Source: Azotobacter vinelandii CA
GTDB lineage: Bacteria > Pseudomonadota > Gammaproteobacteria > Pseudomonadales > Pseudomonadaceae
Direction of reading: 5' to 3'
Assembly (NCBI RefSeq): GCF_000380335.1
Contig: NC_021149.1
Span: 2,408,501 to 2,472,500, forward strand
Length of the DNA: 64,000 nucleotides
Under the pieces are notes generated by a model, which made no database searches, had not been told where the DNA came from, and was given only the letters and a program-made list of their open reading frames with translations. A program made the position numbers and the translations under genes. Shown one piece after another: positions 56,676 to 64,000 of the stretch (positions are counted from its first letter, which is position 1; each line of letters starts with the position of its first letter).

Positions 56676-57524
56676 ATGAGTTTTGAAGTGTTGTATAAGA
56701 TTTTTCCTGAGCGCCGTAACGGTAATCATAAGGATGAACTCTTTATTTTTGCCGGCCCCTGTGTTGTCGAAAATGAATCGATCACGCTGCAGATCGCCGA
56801 AGCACTTGCCGATATTCACCAAGCCTGTGGGATCGACATCGTATTCAAGGCAAGTTTCATGAAGGCAAATCGAACGTCTAAAAGCAGCTTTACCGGGCTT
56901 CCTCTGGATCAGTCACTGTATATTCTGCAAAAGGTCAAAACCCAGTTTGGATTGAAGGTCCTGAGTGACGTACACGAATACACCAATCTCGATGAAATCG
57001 CCGATGTCATCGATGTATTGCAGACCCCTGCCTTTCTCGTGAGACAGACAGAGTTCTTGAAAAAGGTCGCCGCGGTCGGCAAACCAATAAACATCAAGAA
57101 GGGCCAGTTCTTGAGTCCGACGGAAATGATCAGCGTCGTCGACAAAGTTCTGTCCTTTGGCAATAGCGACTTGCTGGTGTGCGAGCGCGGAAGTTCATTT
57201 GGCTACAATTACCTGATCAACGATTTTCGTGGGATGCAGCAGTTGATGCAGATGGGGCAGCCATTAGTATTCGATGCGACACACTCAGTTCAACGTCCTG
57301 GCGCCTTGGGCGATAGCTCTGGAGGTGACGCTAGGTATGCCCCAAGGCTTGCCAAAGCAGCAGTGGCCTTAGGCGTGGATGGGATCTTTCTGGAAACCCA
57401 CCCAGATCCTGCCTTGGCGCTGAGCGATGGACCCAACATGATTCCTTTGGCGCTCGTCAAGCAATTGCTTCGAGAGTTGAAGGATCTCCATCAGATGGTC
57501 AAGGAGCAATCTACCTATATCTGA
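56676..57524 (+). CDS. KdsA-like 3-deoxy-ulosonate-8-phosphate synthase paralogue
   Basis: 282 residues of the PEP-dependent KDO8P synthase family, which condenses PEP with arabinose 5-phosphate. Metal-dependent-class ligands are all present: Cys29 (FAGPCVVEN), His203 (FDATHSVQRPG), Glu240 (LETHPDP) and Asp251 (LSDGPN). The substrate motif normally FDKANR reads FMKANRTS, with Met62 for Asp. The host needs a housekeeping kdsA elsewhere for lipopolysaccharide, so this AT-rich copy probably makes a specialised precursor. The start overlaps the sulfotransferase stop by 11 bases. Confidence 0.82.
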   Translation: MSFEVLYKIFPERRNGNHKDELFIFAGPCVVENESITLQIAEALADIHQACGIDIVFKASFMKANRTSKSSFTGLPLDQSLYILQKVKTQFGLKVLSDVHEYTNLDEIADVIDVLQTPAFLVRQTEFLKKVAAVGKPINIKKGQFLSPTEMISVVDKVLSFGNSDLLVCERGSSFGYNYLINDFRGMQQLMQMGQPLVFDATHSVQRPGALGDSSGGDARYAPRLAKAAVALGVDGIFLETHPDPALALSDGPNMIPLALVKQLLRELKDLHQMVKEQSTYI

Positions 57525-57553
57525 TCCAGGTCTGATCTGGACTGATCAATCTT

Positions 57554-58234
57554 ATGAGCATCAACAAAAAGGAATATGCTGTGGGTTGGCAAAGTTGGCA
57601 TGAGAACTACCGGAATTCTTTACCGTTGCGGGCTCGACTTGAAGAGGTCAGTCAGCAGGTCACAGACGCGATTAATGCGATAGAGTCACCTCGTGTTCAT
57701 GTACTGAGCCTCTGCTCAGGTGACGGTCGTGATTTACTGAAAGTATTACTGTCAGGGAATACAAATAAAGCCGTGGATGCCACATTAATCGAACTTGATC
57801 CGATTTTGGTTGAGCAGGGCCGAGAGGCATTCGCTGAGCATGGGTTCAGCGATTTCGTGCAGTTTCGTTGTGCTGACGCCACGTTGTTTTCCAGTTATCA
57901 GGACTTGCCCAAAGCCGAGCTTGTCATGGTATGCGGGGTATTCGGGAATGTAAGGGCCAATCACGTGGAGCGGCTGATATTTTCGCTGAAGGGATTTTGT
58001 AGTCCCGGTGCCCGAGTTGTGTGGACCAGAAGCCTCAATGAGTTCGATGACGGAGAGGCGGCTGCCCAGAGGATAAGGTGCTGTTTTAAGGATACCGGTT
58101 TTCGAGAAGCGGCTTTCAAACGTACCCCGGAAGGTACTTTTGCCGTGGGGAGTCTCATTTACGAGGGGGAACAGGAACGCTTGCCATCCACGGGGCAGAT
58201 GTTTGAGTTTTCTGCATTCTGGGATGTGCACTAA
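57554..58234 (+). CDS. SAM-dependent methyltransferase-like protein
   Basis: 226 residues, class I fold. Motif I reads VLSLCSGDGRDLLKVL (about 49-64), the acidic end of strand 2 is LIELDPILVEQG, and motif III-IV is AELVMVCGVFGNV. The remainder matches no subfamily I can name, so small-molecule or peptide methylation cannot be separated. It sits 29 bases after the KdsA-like gene and overlaps cysC by one base (TAATG). Confidence 0.7.
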   Translation: MSINKKEYAVGWQSWHENYRNSLPLRARLEEVSQQVTDAINAIESPRVHVLSLCSGDGRDLLKVLLSGNTNKAVDATLIELDPILVEQGREAFAEHGFSDFVQFRCADATLFSSYQDLPKAELVMVCGVFGNVRANHVERLIFSLKGFCSPGARVVWTRSLNEFDDGEAAAQRIRCCFKDTGFREAAFKRTPEGTFAVGSLIYEGEQERLPSTGQMFEFSAFWDVH

Positions 58235-58839
58235 TGGTAGGTATGATGGTGTCTTCTGAACATAATCTCACTTGGCATAGTACGGCGGTAACGCCTGAAA
58301 TGCGGGCTACACTATCGGCGCAGCGTCCTCTTACATTGTGGTTTACCGGTCTGAGTGCTGCTGGCAAGAGCACGCTGGCCTTTAATTTGGAAAGCCTGCT
58401 GATCGCTAACCGTATTCATTGCTGTGTCCTCGATGGCGACAATATCCGCCACGGCCTGTGTCGGGACTTGGGCTTCGATAACCATAGCAGAACTGAAAAT
58501 ATTCGGCGGGTTGCGGAAGTCGCACGGCTGATGAATGATGCCGGACTGGTAGTCATGGCAGCCTTTATTTCTCCGTACCGGCGTGATCGAGAGCTCGCCA
58601 GAAGCATTATTGGTGCAGATCGCTTTCATGAGATTTATGTCAGCGCTCCGCTTTACGTCTGCGAACGTCGGGATCCCAAGGGGCTCTATAAAAAAGTGCG
58701 TATAGGTGAGTTAAGCGGTTTTACCGGTGTTGATTCCCCCTATGAAGAGCCTGATCATCCTGACGTTTACCTGGATACCTCTCGTACACCGATCCCTGAC
58801 TGTCTAGATCGGTTGGCCGGGTTGATCACCGCACGTTGA
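58234..58839 (+). CDS. cysC: Adenylylsulfate (APS) kinase
   Basis: Makes PAPS, the donor for sulfotransferases, from APS and ATP. It has 201 residues with P-loop GLSAAGKST (39-47), the APS site VLDGDNIRHGLCRDLGFDNH, and the active-site Ser in AFISPYRRDRELAR; the lid FTGVDSPYEEPDHPDVYLDT is complete. The gene is immediately linked to a sulfotransferase operon rather than to cysDN, so it most likely supplies PAPS for a dedicated sulfation. The start overlaps the methyltransferase stop. Confidence 0.92.
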   Translation: MVGMMVSSEHNLTWHSTAVTPEMRATLSAQRPLTLWFTGLSAAGKSTLAFNLESLLIANRIHCCVLDGDNIRHGLCRDLGFDNHSRTENIRRVAEVARLMNDAGLVVMAAFISPYRRDRELARSIIGADRFHEIYVSAPLYVCERRDPKGLYKKVRIGELSGFTGVDSPYEEPDHPDVYLDTSRTPIPDCLDRLAGLITAR

Positions 58840-58873
58840 ACTAAAGCGCGATAGCAATGGACGGCGCGATCAT

Positions 58874-60052
58874 GTGCATTCGAGAGTGCCAGAGGGCAGA
58901 CGTTTGATGATCGGGTTTGTATTGTTTTGGACCCAGTTCCTAGTGGTCAGTAATATATTGATCATGCCGGTGTTGCTTCAGGGCGTACGGGAAGAGTTTG
59001 TTTTGGATGTCGACTCAATAGGCCTGTTGTTGGCTGCGTTTCCGTTGATGGCGTTCATTAGTAACATGTTCGTAGGCCGGTTTATCGATCGAGTCGGCCG
59101 ACCCTTGAGTTTACTGATGGGGCTCTGTACGGTCGCAGCGTGTTATCTGCTTATGTTTTTTGCAGAGAACGACACCGTTGCTATTGTGTCACGAGGGCTG
59201 ACCGGCATCTGTATGCCACTTGTAGGTGCGAGCCTCTATGCGGTGATTGCCGACGTCTATGCCGACAAGGTTCGTATGCGAGTCATTGCGCTCGTCAGCA
59301 CTGCCGCATCATTGGCGGGATTGATTACTCTTCCGGTAGGGGCATGGTTCTCTACTTCGTCTAGATGGCATTACGTGTTTCTGACGTTTGCCATTGCTTG
59401 CTTTTGCTTGGGAGTGATCAGCTATTTTTCTTACTATCGCCGGTATGCACCCAATCGATTGAGGGGCGCGGATGTAAGGCAAGGTGCTATAAGGCTTTAC
59501 CGAGAGGATGCGGTGCTACGAAGTTATGCCCTGTTATATTGGCTCCAGGGCTTTGCCTATTTTTCGTTGATTTTTTGGATGCCATCATACTTTCAGCGAT
59601 TATTGGATGGAGGGCAATCTTCCACCGTGCTGCTTTTCGGCGGAATAGGGGCAGTGTTGGGGGCGTGGTGTTTGGCGAGGCTGACGGGCAGGCGAGTGGG
59701 GGCCTTCTACGCTTTGCTTGGGATCAATGGTATCGCTGTCTTGAGCCTGCCTGCTTCTGCTCTGGGCTTATGGGCAGCCTCTGGAGTATGGTTTGTTTAC
59801 AATGCCTGTCGTCAGTTGTTATCTGCGCATATCCTCTCGGGGGCTAATGCTCGTTGTGGCAATGCTGATCGTGGGGTATTGAATGCTACGATGAGTGTCG
59901 GGTACCAGGCTGTGGGGGCTGCTGCTGCGTTTTTGACGGCACAGTTGTCTTTTCTGCCTCATTCGCTTTCGATAATCTGCATTATTGTCACATTGGCGTT
60001 GTTGCCGAGCTTTTACTTTTATAAAAACCTCGATCGTTTGAATGCGTTGTGA
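58874..60052 (+). CDS. Major facilitator superfamily transporter
   Basis: 392 residues, about 12 membrane helices. The MFS loop 2-3 motif is seen as GRFIDRVGRPLSLLMGL (about 74-90) and a related motif in ARLTGRRVGAFYALLG. As the last gene of the cluster it is the probable exporter of the product. The GTG at 58874 is used; an ATG at 58907 would remove 11 residues. The stop is 149 bases before the second IS copy. Confidence 0.85.
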   Translation: MHSRVPEGRRLMIGFVLFWTQFLVVSNILIMPVLLQGVREEFVLDVDSIGLLLAAFPLMAFISNMFVGRFIDRVGRPLSLLMGLCTVAACYLLMFFAENDTVAIVSRGLTGICMPLVGASLYAVIADVYADKVRMRVIALVSTAASLAGLITLPVGAWFSTSSRWHYVFLTFAIACFCLGVISYFSYYRRYAPNRLRGADVRQGAIRLYREDAVLRSYALLYWLQGFAYFSLIFWMPSYFQRLLDGGQSSTVLLFGGIGAVLGAWCLARLTGRRVGAFYALLGINGIAVLSLPASALGLWAASGVWFVYNACRQLLSAHILSGANARCGNADRGVLNATMSVGYQAVGAAAAFLTAQLSFLPHSLSIICIIVTLALLPSFYFYKNLDRLNAL

Positions 60053-60201
60053 ATGAGTGTCCGATCGGTATCGGGCCGACAGCAAGACGTTTTTCAGCAG
60101 ATAGCCCTCAGCCAAATACGGCCGGTAATTATGTGATATCCGATCCGAACTCAGGGGTACTGTAAATGTTGCAACCAGCCCTTCCTCAATCATCGTCTAT
60201 A

Positions 60202-61413
60202 GGGCACCTCTAAAAACCCTCGCGTCCCGAAGGTAAACTCAACGGTTTGTTGATCCCCCGGAGCTTGCCGATGTTCAGTCTGTTTGCCGACCAGGAGCGA
60301 GAAGCCAAGCTGGATAGCCTGGGCGACCCACTGGCTCTACTGGACAAGCATGTGGACTTTGTCGCCCTGGCAGCCGAAATCGACCGCAGGGTTCCTCGCC
60401 CCAGCCGCGCCAAGGGCGGTCGGCCGCCTTATCCGACAGAGCTGATGACGCGCCTGCTGGTGCTTCAGCAGTTGTTCAACCTGTCCGATGAGCAAATGGA
60501 GTTCCAACTGCTCGACCGCATGAGCTTCCAGCGCTTTGCCGGAGTGAAGCACACCGGCCGGGTCCCGGACCGCAACACGATCTGGTGCTTTCGCGAACGC
60601 CTGGTGAAGGCCAATGTCGAGCATCAGATCTTTGCCGAGGTGCAACTCCAGTTGCAGGCGCAAGGATTCCAGGCCCGCGAAGGGCAGATCATCGATGCCA
60701 GCATCGTTCGCGCACCGACCCAGCACAACACCGCCGATGAGCAGGCCGTGGTGAAAGAACGGGCGATACCCGTCGAGTGGTCGCCCGCCAAGCGCCGGCA
60801 AAAGGATGTCGAGGCACGCTGGACGAAGAAGCACGGCAAGTCGTACTTCGGCTACAAGCTGTCGGTCAGCGTGGATCGCCGGCACAAGCTGATCCGCTGT
60901 GTGAGGGTGAGCGATGCCAGCGAGGCCGACACCCTGCATCTGGTGGATGTGCTCGACCGGGGCAACAGCAGTCGGGACTTCTGGGCGGATCGCGGGTATC
61001 ACGACAAGCCGCGTGAGCGCTGGCTCAAGTTGATCGGCTGGCGGCCACATATCCAGCGCAAGGGCCAGGCGGGCAAGCCCATCCACGAACGGAGCAAGGC
61101 AAGGAACAAACGCCTGGCCAGCCCCCGCGCCCGGGTCGAGCATGTTTTTGCCAGCCTGACACAGATGGGCGGCAAGGTGGTCCGGAGTATTGGCTTGGCT
61201 CGTGCCGAGTTTAGCTTGGTGGTCAAATCGGCGGTCTACAACCTTAAGCGGATGTCGAGCCTGCTGGAAATGGCTTGAGCTGGAGCGCCGGTCGCGTACC
61301 GCGGCTGGCGATGCTGAATGCCTTGCGAGAACTTATCCCTGTGCTCCGATGCCAAGTGCTGCACTTACCGCCGGTCTCTGGCTCAACCTGGAGGTGCGTT
61401 TTTAGAGGTGCCC
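60202..61413 (+). mobile_element. IS5-family insertion sequence, copy 2 (1212 bp)
   Basis: It has the same 15-base ends as copy 1 (GGGCACCTCTAAAAA) and a TATA duplication at 60198-60201 and 61414-61417. Orientation is opposite to copy 1. It marks the right border of the AT-rich cluster; host-like sequence resumes just after it. Confidence 0.92.
60271..61278 (+). CDS. IS5-family transposase, copy 2
   Basis: 335 residues from MFSLFADQEREAKLDSLGDP, closely similar to copy 1 with scattered substitutions (for example FAGVKHTGRVPDRNTIW against FAGLKNSGRVPDRNTIW). The DDE triad is present (IIDASIVRAPTQH, FWADRGYHDK, RARVEHVFASLTQ). The amount of divergence suggests that the copies are not a very recent duplication of each other. 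Confidence 0.92.
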   Translation: MFSLFADQEREAKLDSLGDPLALLDKHVDFVALAAEIDRRVPRPSRAKGGRPPYPTELMTRLLVLQQLFNLSDEQMEFQLLDRMSFQRFAGVKHTGRVPDRNTIWCFRERLVKANVEHQIFAEVQLQLQAQGFQAREGQIIDASIVRAPTQHNTADEQAVVKERAIPVEWSPAKRRQKDVEARWTKKHGKSYFGYKLSVSVDRRHKLIRCVRVSDASEADTLHLVDVLDRGNSSRDFWADRGYHDKPRERWLKLIGWRPHIQRKGQAGKPIHERSKARNKRLASPRARVEHVFASLTQMGGKVVRSIGLARAEFSLVVKSAVYNLKRMSSLLEMA

Positions 61414-61467
61414 TATAGGGGAAACAAGAAGGCCGGCTCGTCGATGAATGGGGCGAGCCGGGTAGGC

Positions 61468-61734
61468 TTAGAATGCCAGCTCCAAATCGATTGCCAACAC
61501 CCGGTAACCGACGTTGCCTGGCTGGTCGCTGACCACGCGGAATTCGCTGAGCACTTCCTGGGTGCCGTACTTCACTTCGCTGAGCACCGGCCGGGTCAGC
61601 CGCTGTGGCGTCAGATGCTCGATCGCCGCTGAGTAGATCAGCAGGGTGCGGCTGGTACCGCTCAACAGCAGCACGGCATACAGCTGGTTCGGCCTGGCGA
61701 AGGCGCGGGGTCTCCTGCGAGGTTGCAAAACCAT
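61468..61734 (-). CDS. Small conserved-looking protein of unknown function
   Basis: 88 residues, not recognised. It starts with a basic segment (MVLQPRRRPRAFARPNQLY), followed by beta-type patterns such as AVLLLSGTSRTLLIYSAAIE and LSEFRVVSDQPGNVGYRVLA. It has no signal peptide or membrane helix. AAGGAG lies upstream of ATG 61734; a longer reading from 61797 exists. GC-rich codon use is host-like. It is divergent from the LysR gene across a 183-base AT-rich spacer, so it may be its target. Confidence 0.55.
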   Translation of the reverse strand: MVLQPRRRPRAFARPNQLYAVLLLSGTSRTLLIYSAAIEHLTPQRLTRPVLSEVKYGTQEVLSEFRVVSDQPGNVGYRVLAIDLELAF

Positions 61735-61917
61735 GAAATGCTCCTTGAAAGATCCAGCGAGCATTTCCGATGGCGGAAATGTATCGAAACGGCACACTTA
61801 TTACTTATTAATATATAAATATCGAAAATTTATATTTTCCGGAAATAAGTGCGTGCCTTTATAAAAAACGTCCCCCCTTGCAGCAATTGCATTTGATCGA
61901 AAGTTTCCATGTAGAAA
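61735..61917. promoter_or_regulatory. Divergent promoter region of lysR and the small gene
   Basis: 183 bases, AT-rich between 61796 and 61870 (TTACTTATTAATATATAAAT at 61800-61819). LysR-type regulators usually bind such divergent spacers and control both sides. A T-N11-A type motif cannot be fixed with confidence. Confidence 0.45.
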
Positions 61918-62871
61918 ATGCATATCGACCTTCGCCAGCTCCGCCACTTCGTGGCTCTCGCCGAGCACCGCAGCTTCGTCGCCGCCGCTGCGGCGGTGAA
62001 CCTGTCCCAGTCCGCCTTCAGCCGCAGCATCCAGTCCCTGGAACACAGCGCCGGCTTCCAACTGGTCGACCGGGGTAGCAAGGATCTGCCGCCGACCCAG
62101 CAGGGTCTGGTGCTGCTGGAGCATGCCCGGCGTCTGCTTCGCCAGGCACAGGAACTGGACAACGAGATCGGCCGCCTGAACGGCGCCGAGAGCGGTGCGT
62201 TGCGCTTCGGCTGCGGGCCTGCGCCGGCGGCGCAACTGGTGCCCCAGGCAGTGGCCGGCTTCATCGCCGACTATCCCAGGGCACAGGTGAATTTCCAGGT
62301 CGATAATTGGCAGGAGTTGAATGCGCGCCTGATCGCCGGCGAAATTGAATTCTTCGTCGCCGACACCCGCCGCTTCGAGGCCGACCCCGACTACCGGGTG
62401 GTACGCCTGCAACCGCAGCGCTGGACGTTCTGCTGCCGGGAGGATCACCCACTGGCGCAAACCGGGGCGCCGACCTGCCGGGAGCTGTTCGCCTTCCCGC
62501 TGGCCACCACCTTCCGTCCGCCGAACATTCGCAAGGTATTGGTGGATTACAGCGGTCGACGTGACTTCCAGCCCGCCGTGGAGTGCGAGCACTCCTACGC
62601 GCTGCTCAACGTGGTGCTGCATTCGGACGCCATCGGCATCGGCAGTGCGCTCAACCTGGAGCCCTACATCCTGCGCGGCAACCTCAGGCTCCTGACCCCG
62701 CGGGATCTGCCCGAGCATCTGGAGGAGCTGCACACCCGCTACGGAATCGTCAGCCGCAACGGGCGCACGCTCTCGCCGCTGGCCCAGGCGATGATCGCCC
62801 GCATCGAATACACCGACCGCGCTCTTACGGAACGGTTGTCCGGCCTGCCGTCGACCTGCGGATGCTGTTGA
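61918..62871 (+). CDS. LysR-family transcriptional regulator
   Basis: 317 residues. The N-terminal winged helix is typical: MHIDLRQLRHFVALAEHRSF, with AAAAVNLSQSAFSRSIQSLE as the recognition region and LTPAG-equivalent PTQQG. The C-terminal periplasmic-binding-like effector domain runs from about 90 to 300. The chain ends in the unusual CGCC. Effector and targets are unknown; the divergent gene at 61468 is the nearest candidate. A group II intron begins 59 bases after its stop. Confidence 0.93.
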   Translation: MHIDLRQLRHFVALAEHRSFVAAAAAVNLSQSAFSRSIQSLEHSAGFQLVDRGSKDLPPTQQGLVLLEHARRLLRQAQELDNEIGRLNGAESGALRFGCGPAPAAQLVPQAVAGFIADYPRAQVNFQVDNWQELNARLIAGEIEFFVADTRRFEADPDYRVVRLQPQRWTFCCREDHPLAQTGAPTCRELFAFPLATTFRPPNIRKVLVDYSGRRDFQPAVECEHSYALLNVVLHSDAIGIGSALNLEPYILRGNLRLLTPRDLPEHLEELHTRYGIVSRNGRTLSPLAQAMIARIEYTDRALTERLSGLPSTCGCC

Positions 62872-62930
62872 TGCACGAGGCTCGCTCGCTTGTCACCTGG
62901 GGCCAAAGGACCGAGTGTCTTGAACGCTTA

Positions 62931-64000
62931 GTGCGCCAGTTAAAGCTGGCGGAGGATAGTCGATGAAAGTTCGATACTGGTAAGAAATGGCGAATCAACC
63001 AGCCCCCGAGTCATGCACGTTGCACCGTGAGGTGCAGGGTGAAGCGTTGACAGGGGAAACCGATGGGCCAGCCATTGAGCCGCGTAATCAGAAATCCGGG
63101 ACGCCGATGCTGTTAAGCGAAGCAGAAGGCAATACGGGGCATGGCGTTATACGCCAGTCATGCCCTGGTCCTGCGCGGTCGGAGACCCTGCGCACGTCGG
63201 GAAGTCCTTCGCACAGAAACTGGGAGATCTCAGTGATGCCCGGTGCGCATGCACTGGGCGGAGCAGGCAAGGCCAAAAGCTGTAACCCTGCTGTCTACGT
63301 CGCTGAGAAGTCGGATACGTCCGTAGTACCTGAGAAACCGTCGAACAAAGGGGCTAGCCCTGCGGAGAGGGTGGAGGAAAGGGGCGTAGCCAAGGGGAAC
63401 ACCGACAAGAACCCCACGCCCCGGACGCTGAGCCGGAGCAGTTGCGTGTCGATGGGACTTGAAGGTGTACGTGAAGCAGCCCGTAGGGACAAGGGTATGC
63501 AGTTCACGGCATTGTTGCACCACATCACACCGCAACTGTTGGCGCAGAGCTTCTACGCACTTCGCCGCGACGCGGCGGTGGGAGTGGACGGTATGTCGTG
63601 GCGAGAATACGAAGAAGACCTCCACCAGAGGGTGGGCAAGTTGCACGCACGGCTCCACAGAGGAGCCTATCGGGCAACGCCGTCACGGCGGGTATATATC
63701 CCCAAAGCTGATGGCAGGCAGCGGCCACTGGGTATTGCCTCTTTGGAGGACAAGATCGTACAGCAGGCAGTCGTCACCGTTCTGAATGCGATCTATGAGG
63801 AGGATTTCCAGGGGTTCTCGTATGGGTTTCGGCCGGGACGAAGCCAGCACGATGCGCTGGATGCGTTGACGGTCGCGCTCAAGAGCCAGAAGGTGAACTG
63901 GATACTGGACGCGGACATCACGTCGTTCTTTGACGAGATCGACCATGAATGGATGCTGATGTTTCTGGGGCACCGAATTGCAGACCGACGCATGCTCGGA
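62931..64000 (+). ncRNA. Group II intron, 5' part (runs off the right edge)
   Basis: Begins GTGCGCCAGTTAAAGCTGGC, a standard 5' end with a first stem CCAG/CTGG, and continues with about 520 bases of structured RNA before the maturase gene. It differs in sequence from the intron at 48563, so it belongs to another lineage. The 3' domains are outside the window. The gene or site it interrupts is not recognisable from the 59 bases between it and lysR. Confidence 0.8.
63452..64000 (+). CDS. ltrA: Group II intron reverse transcriptase/maturase (partial)
   Basis: The first 183 residues of an intron-encoded protein, still open at the edge. It has RT motifs 0-3: ALRRDAAVGVDGMSWREYEE, SRRVYIPKADGRQRPLGIAS, QGFSYGFRPGRSQHDALDAL and WILDADITSFFDEIDHEWML. 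The ATG at 63452 is used; a GTG two codons earlier is possible. The YADD site and X domain lie beyond 64000. It is probably full-length in the genome. Confidence 0.88.
   Translation, partial: MGLEGVREAARRDKGMQFTALLHHITPQLLAQSFYALRRDAAVGVDGMSWREYEEDLHQRVGKLHARLHRGAYRATPSRRVYIPKADGRQRPLGIASLEDKIVQQAVVTVLNAIYEEDFQGFSYGFRPGRSQHDALDALTVALKSQKVNWILDADITSFFDEIDHEWMLMFLGHRIADRRMLG

Larger units (their letters stand above)
54753..56686 (+). pseudogene. Sulfotransferase, disrupted by an IS insertion
   Basis: PAPS-dependent sulfotransferase that would move sulfate to a hydroxyl. The GTG start at 54753 has AAGGAGG 9 bases upstream. The 5'-phosphosulfate loop is seen at 5-17 (LIAGPCRSGTTFV) and the 3'-phosphate region in LVLVLRSPTECLASWEKAFY. 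At 55147 the gene is cut by a 1207-bp IS. Removing the IS and one TTCA copy joins the frame to 56359-56686 (QKYATVLDVETLILGQEQHF...), giving 240 residues and a stop that overlaps the next gene. The break is therefore recent and clean. Confidence 0.85.

Noticed and set aside
55148-61413. Composite transposon formed by the two IS5-family copies
   Set aside because: Each copy has its own matched target duplication (TTCA, TATA), so they inserted separately.
1-64000. CRISPR array, tRNA or rRNA genes
   Set aside because: No regularly spaced direct repeats, cloverleaf-like sequence or rRNA segment was recognised on reading; a tRNA or covariance scan was not possible.

Overview
The window looks like the chromosome of a GC-rich gammaproteobacterium of the Pseudomonadaceae, most likely an Azotobacter. 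The core genes are pseudomonad-like, but the flagellar regulon carries the FlhDC master regulator, an arrangement known from Azotobacter vinelandii and unusual among pseudomonads. Group II introns are abundant, which also fits. The species call is an inference; no rRNA or other marker is present.

Layout. (1) 1-15233: flagellar biogenesis. fliF-fliG-fliH-fliI-fliJ-fliK and fliL-fliM-fliN-fliO-fliP-fliQ-fliR run leftwards (fliR is cut by the window edge). fliE and fliD-fliS-fliT plus a FliK-like and a FlhB-like gene run rightwards. fliG carries an in-frame amber codon at codon 46. (2) 15462-27515: flhDC, motAB, cheA, cheW, three chemoreceptor genes and cheR. Three good sigma-28 (FliA) promoters lie before fliD, motA and the first receptor gene. 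(3) 27838-33061: a leftward dipeptide/nickel-type ABC importer. (4) 33579-38456: a Type III restriction-modification locus with an intact methylase, a wrecked restriction gene, an HTH regulator and a ParA-like ATPase. (5) 38830-46086: a cation-efflux-like protein, kdpDE, the potassium transporter gene kup and a secreted TPR protein.

(6) 46467-61413: a mobile and foreign island. Its left side is stacked junk: an IS630-type element, a short group II intron relic, and an IS5-group element whose transposase is split by a complete group II intron. Then comes a visibly AT-richer gene set (about 51.5-60.05 kb) in one orientation: a small ORF, a nucleotidyltransferase-family protein, a lactate/malate-dehydrogenase-like protein, an HPr-kinase-like ATPase, a sulfotransferase, a KdsA-like PEP-dependent synthase, a SAM methyltransferase, an APS kinase and an MFS transporter. 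Genes overlap or nearly touch, so this is probably one operon. I read it as an uncharacterised pathway for a sulfated, exported small molecule or modified peptide. The sulfotransferase is broken by a 1.2 kb IS, so the pathway is probably dead or altered here. A second copy of that IS closes the island.

(7) 61468-64000: host-like sequence resumes with a small unknown gene, a divergent LysR regulator, and the 5' part of another group II intron that runs off the right edge.

How the parts work together: FlhDC would activate the flagellar operons; FliA would drive the filament cap, motor and chemotaxis genes; CheA, CheW, CheR and the receptors form the sensory side. cheB, cheY, cheZ, fliA, fliC and the flg genes are not in the window. 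No rRNA, tRNA or CRISPR array was recognised.
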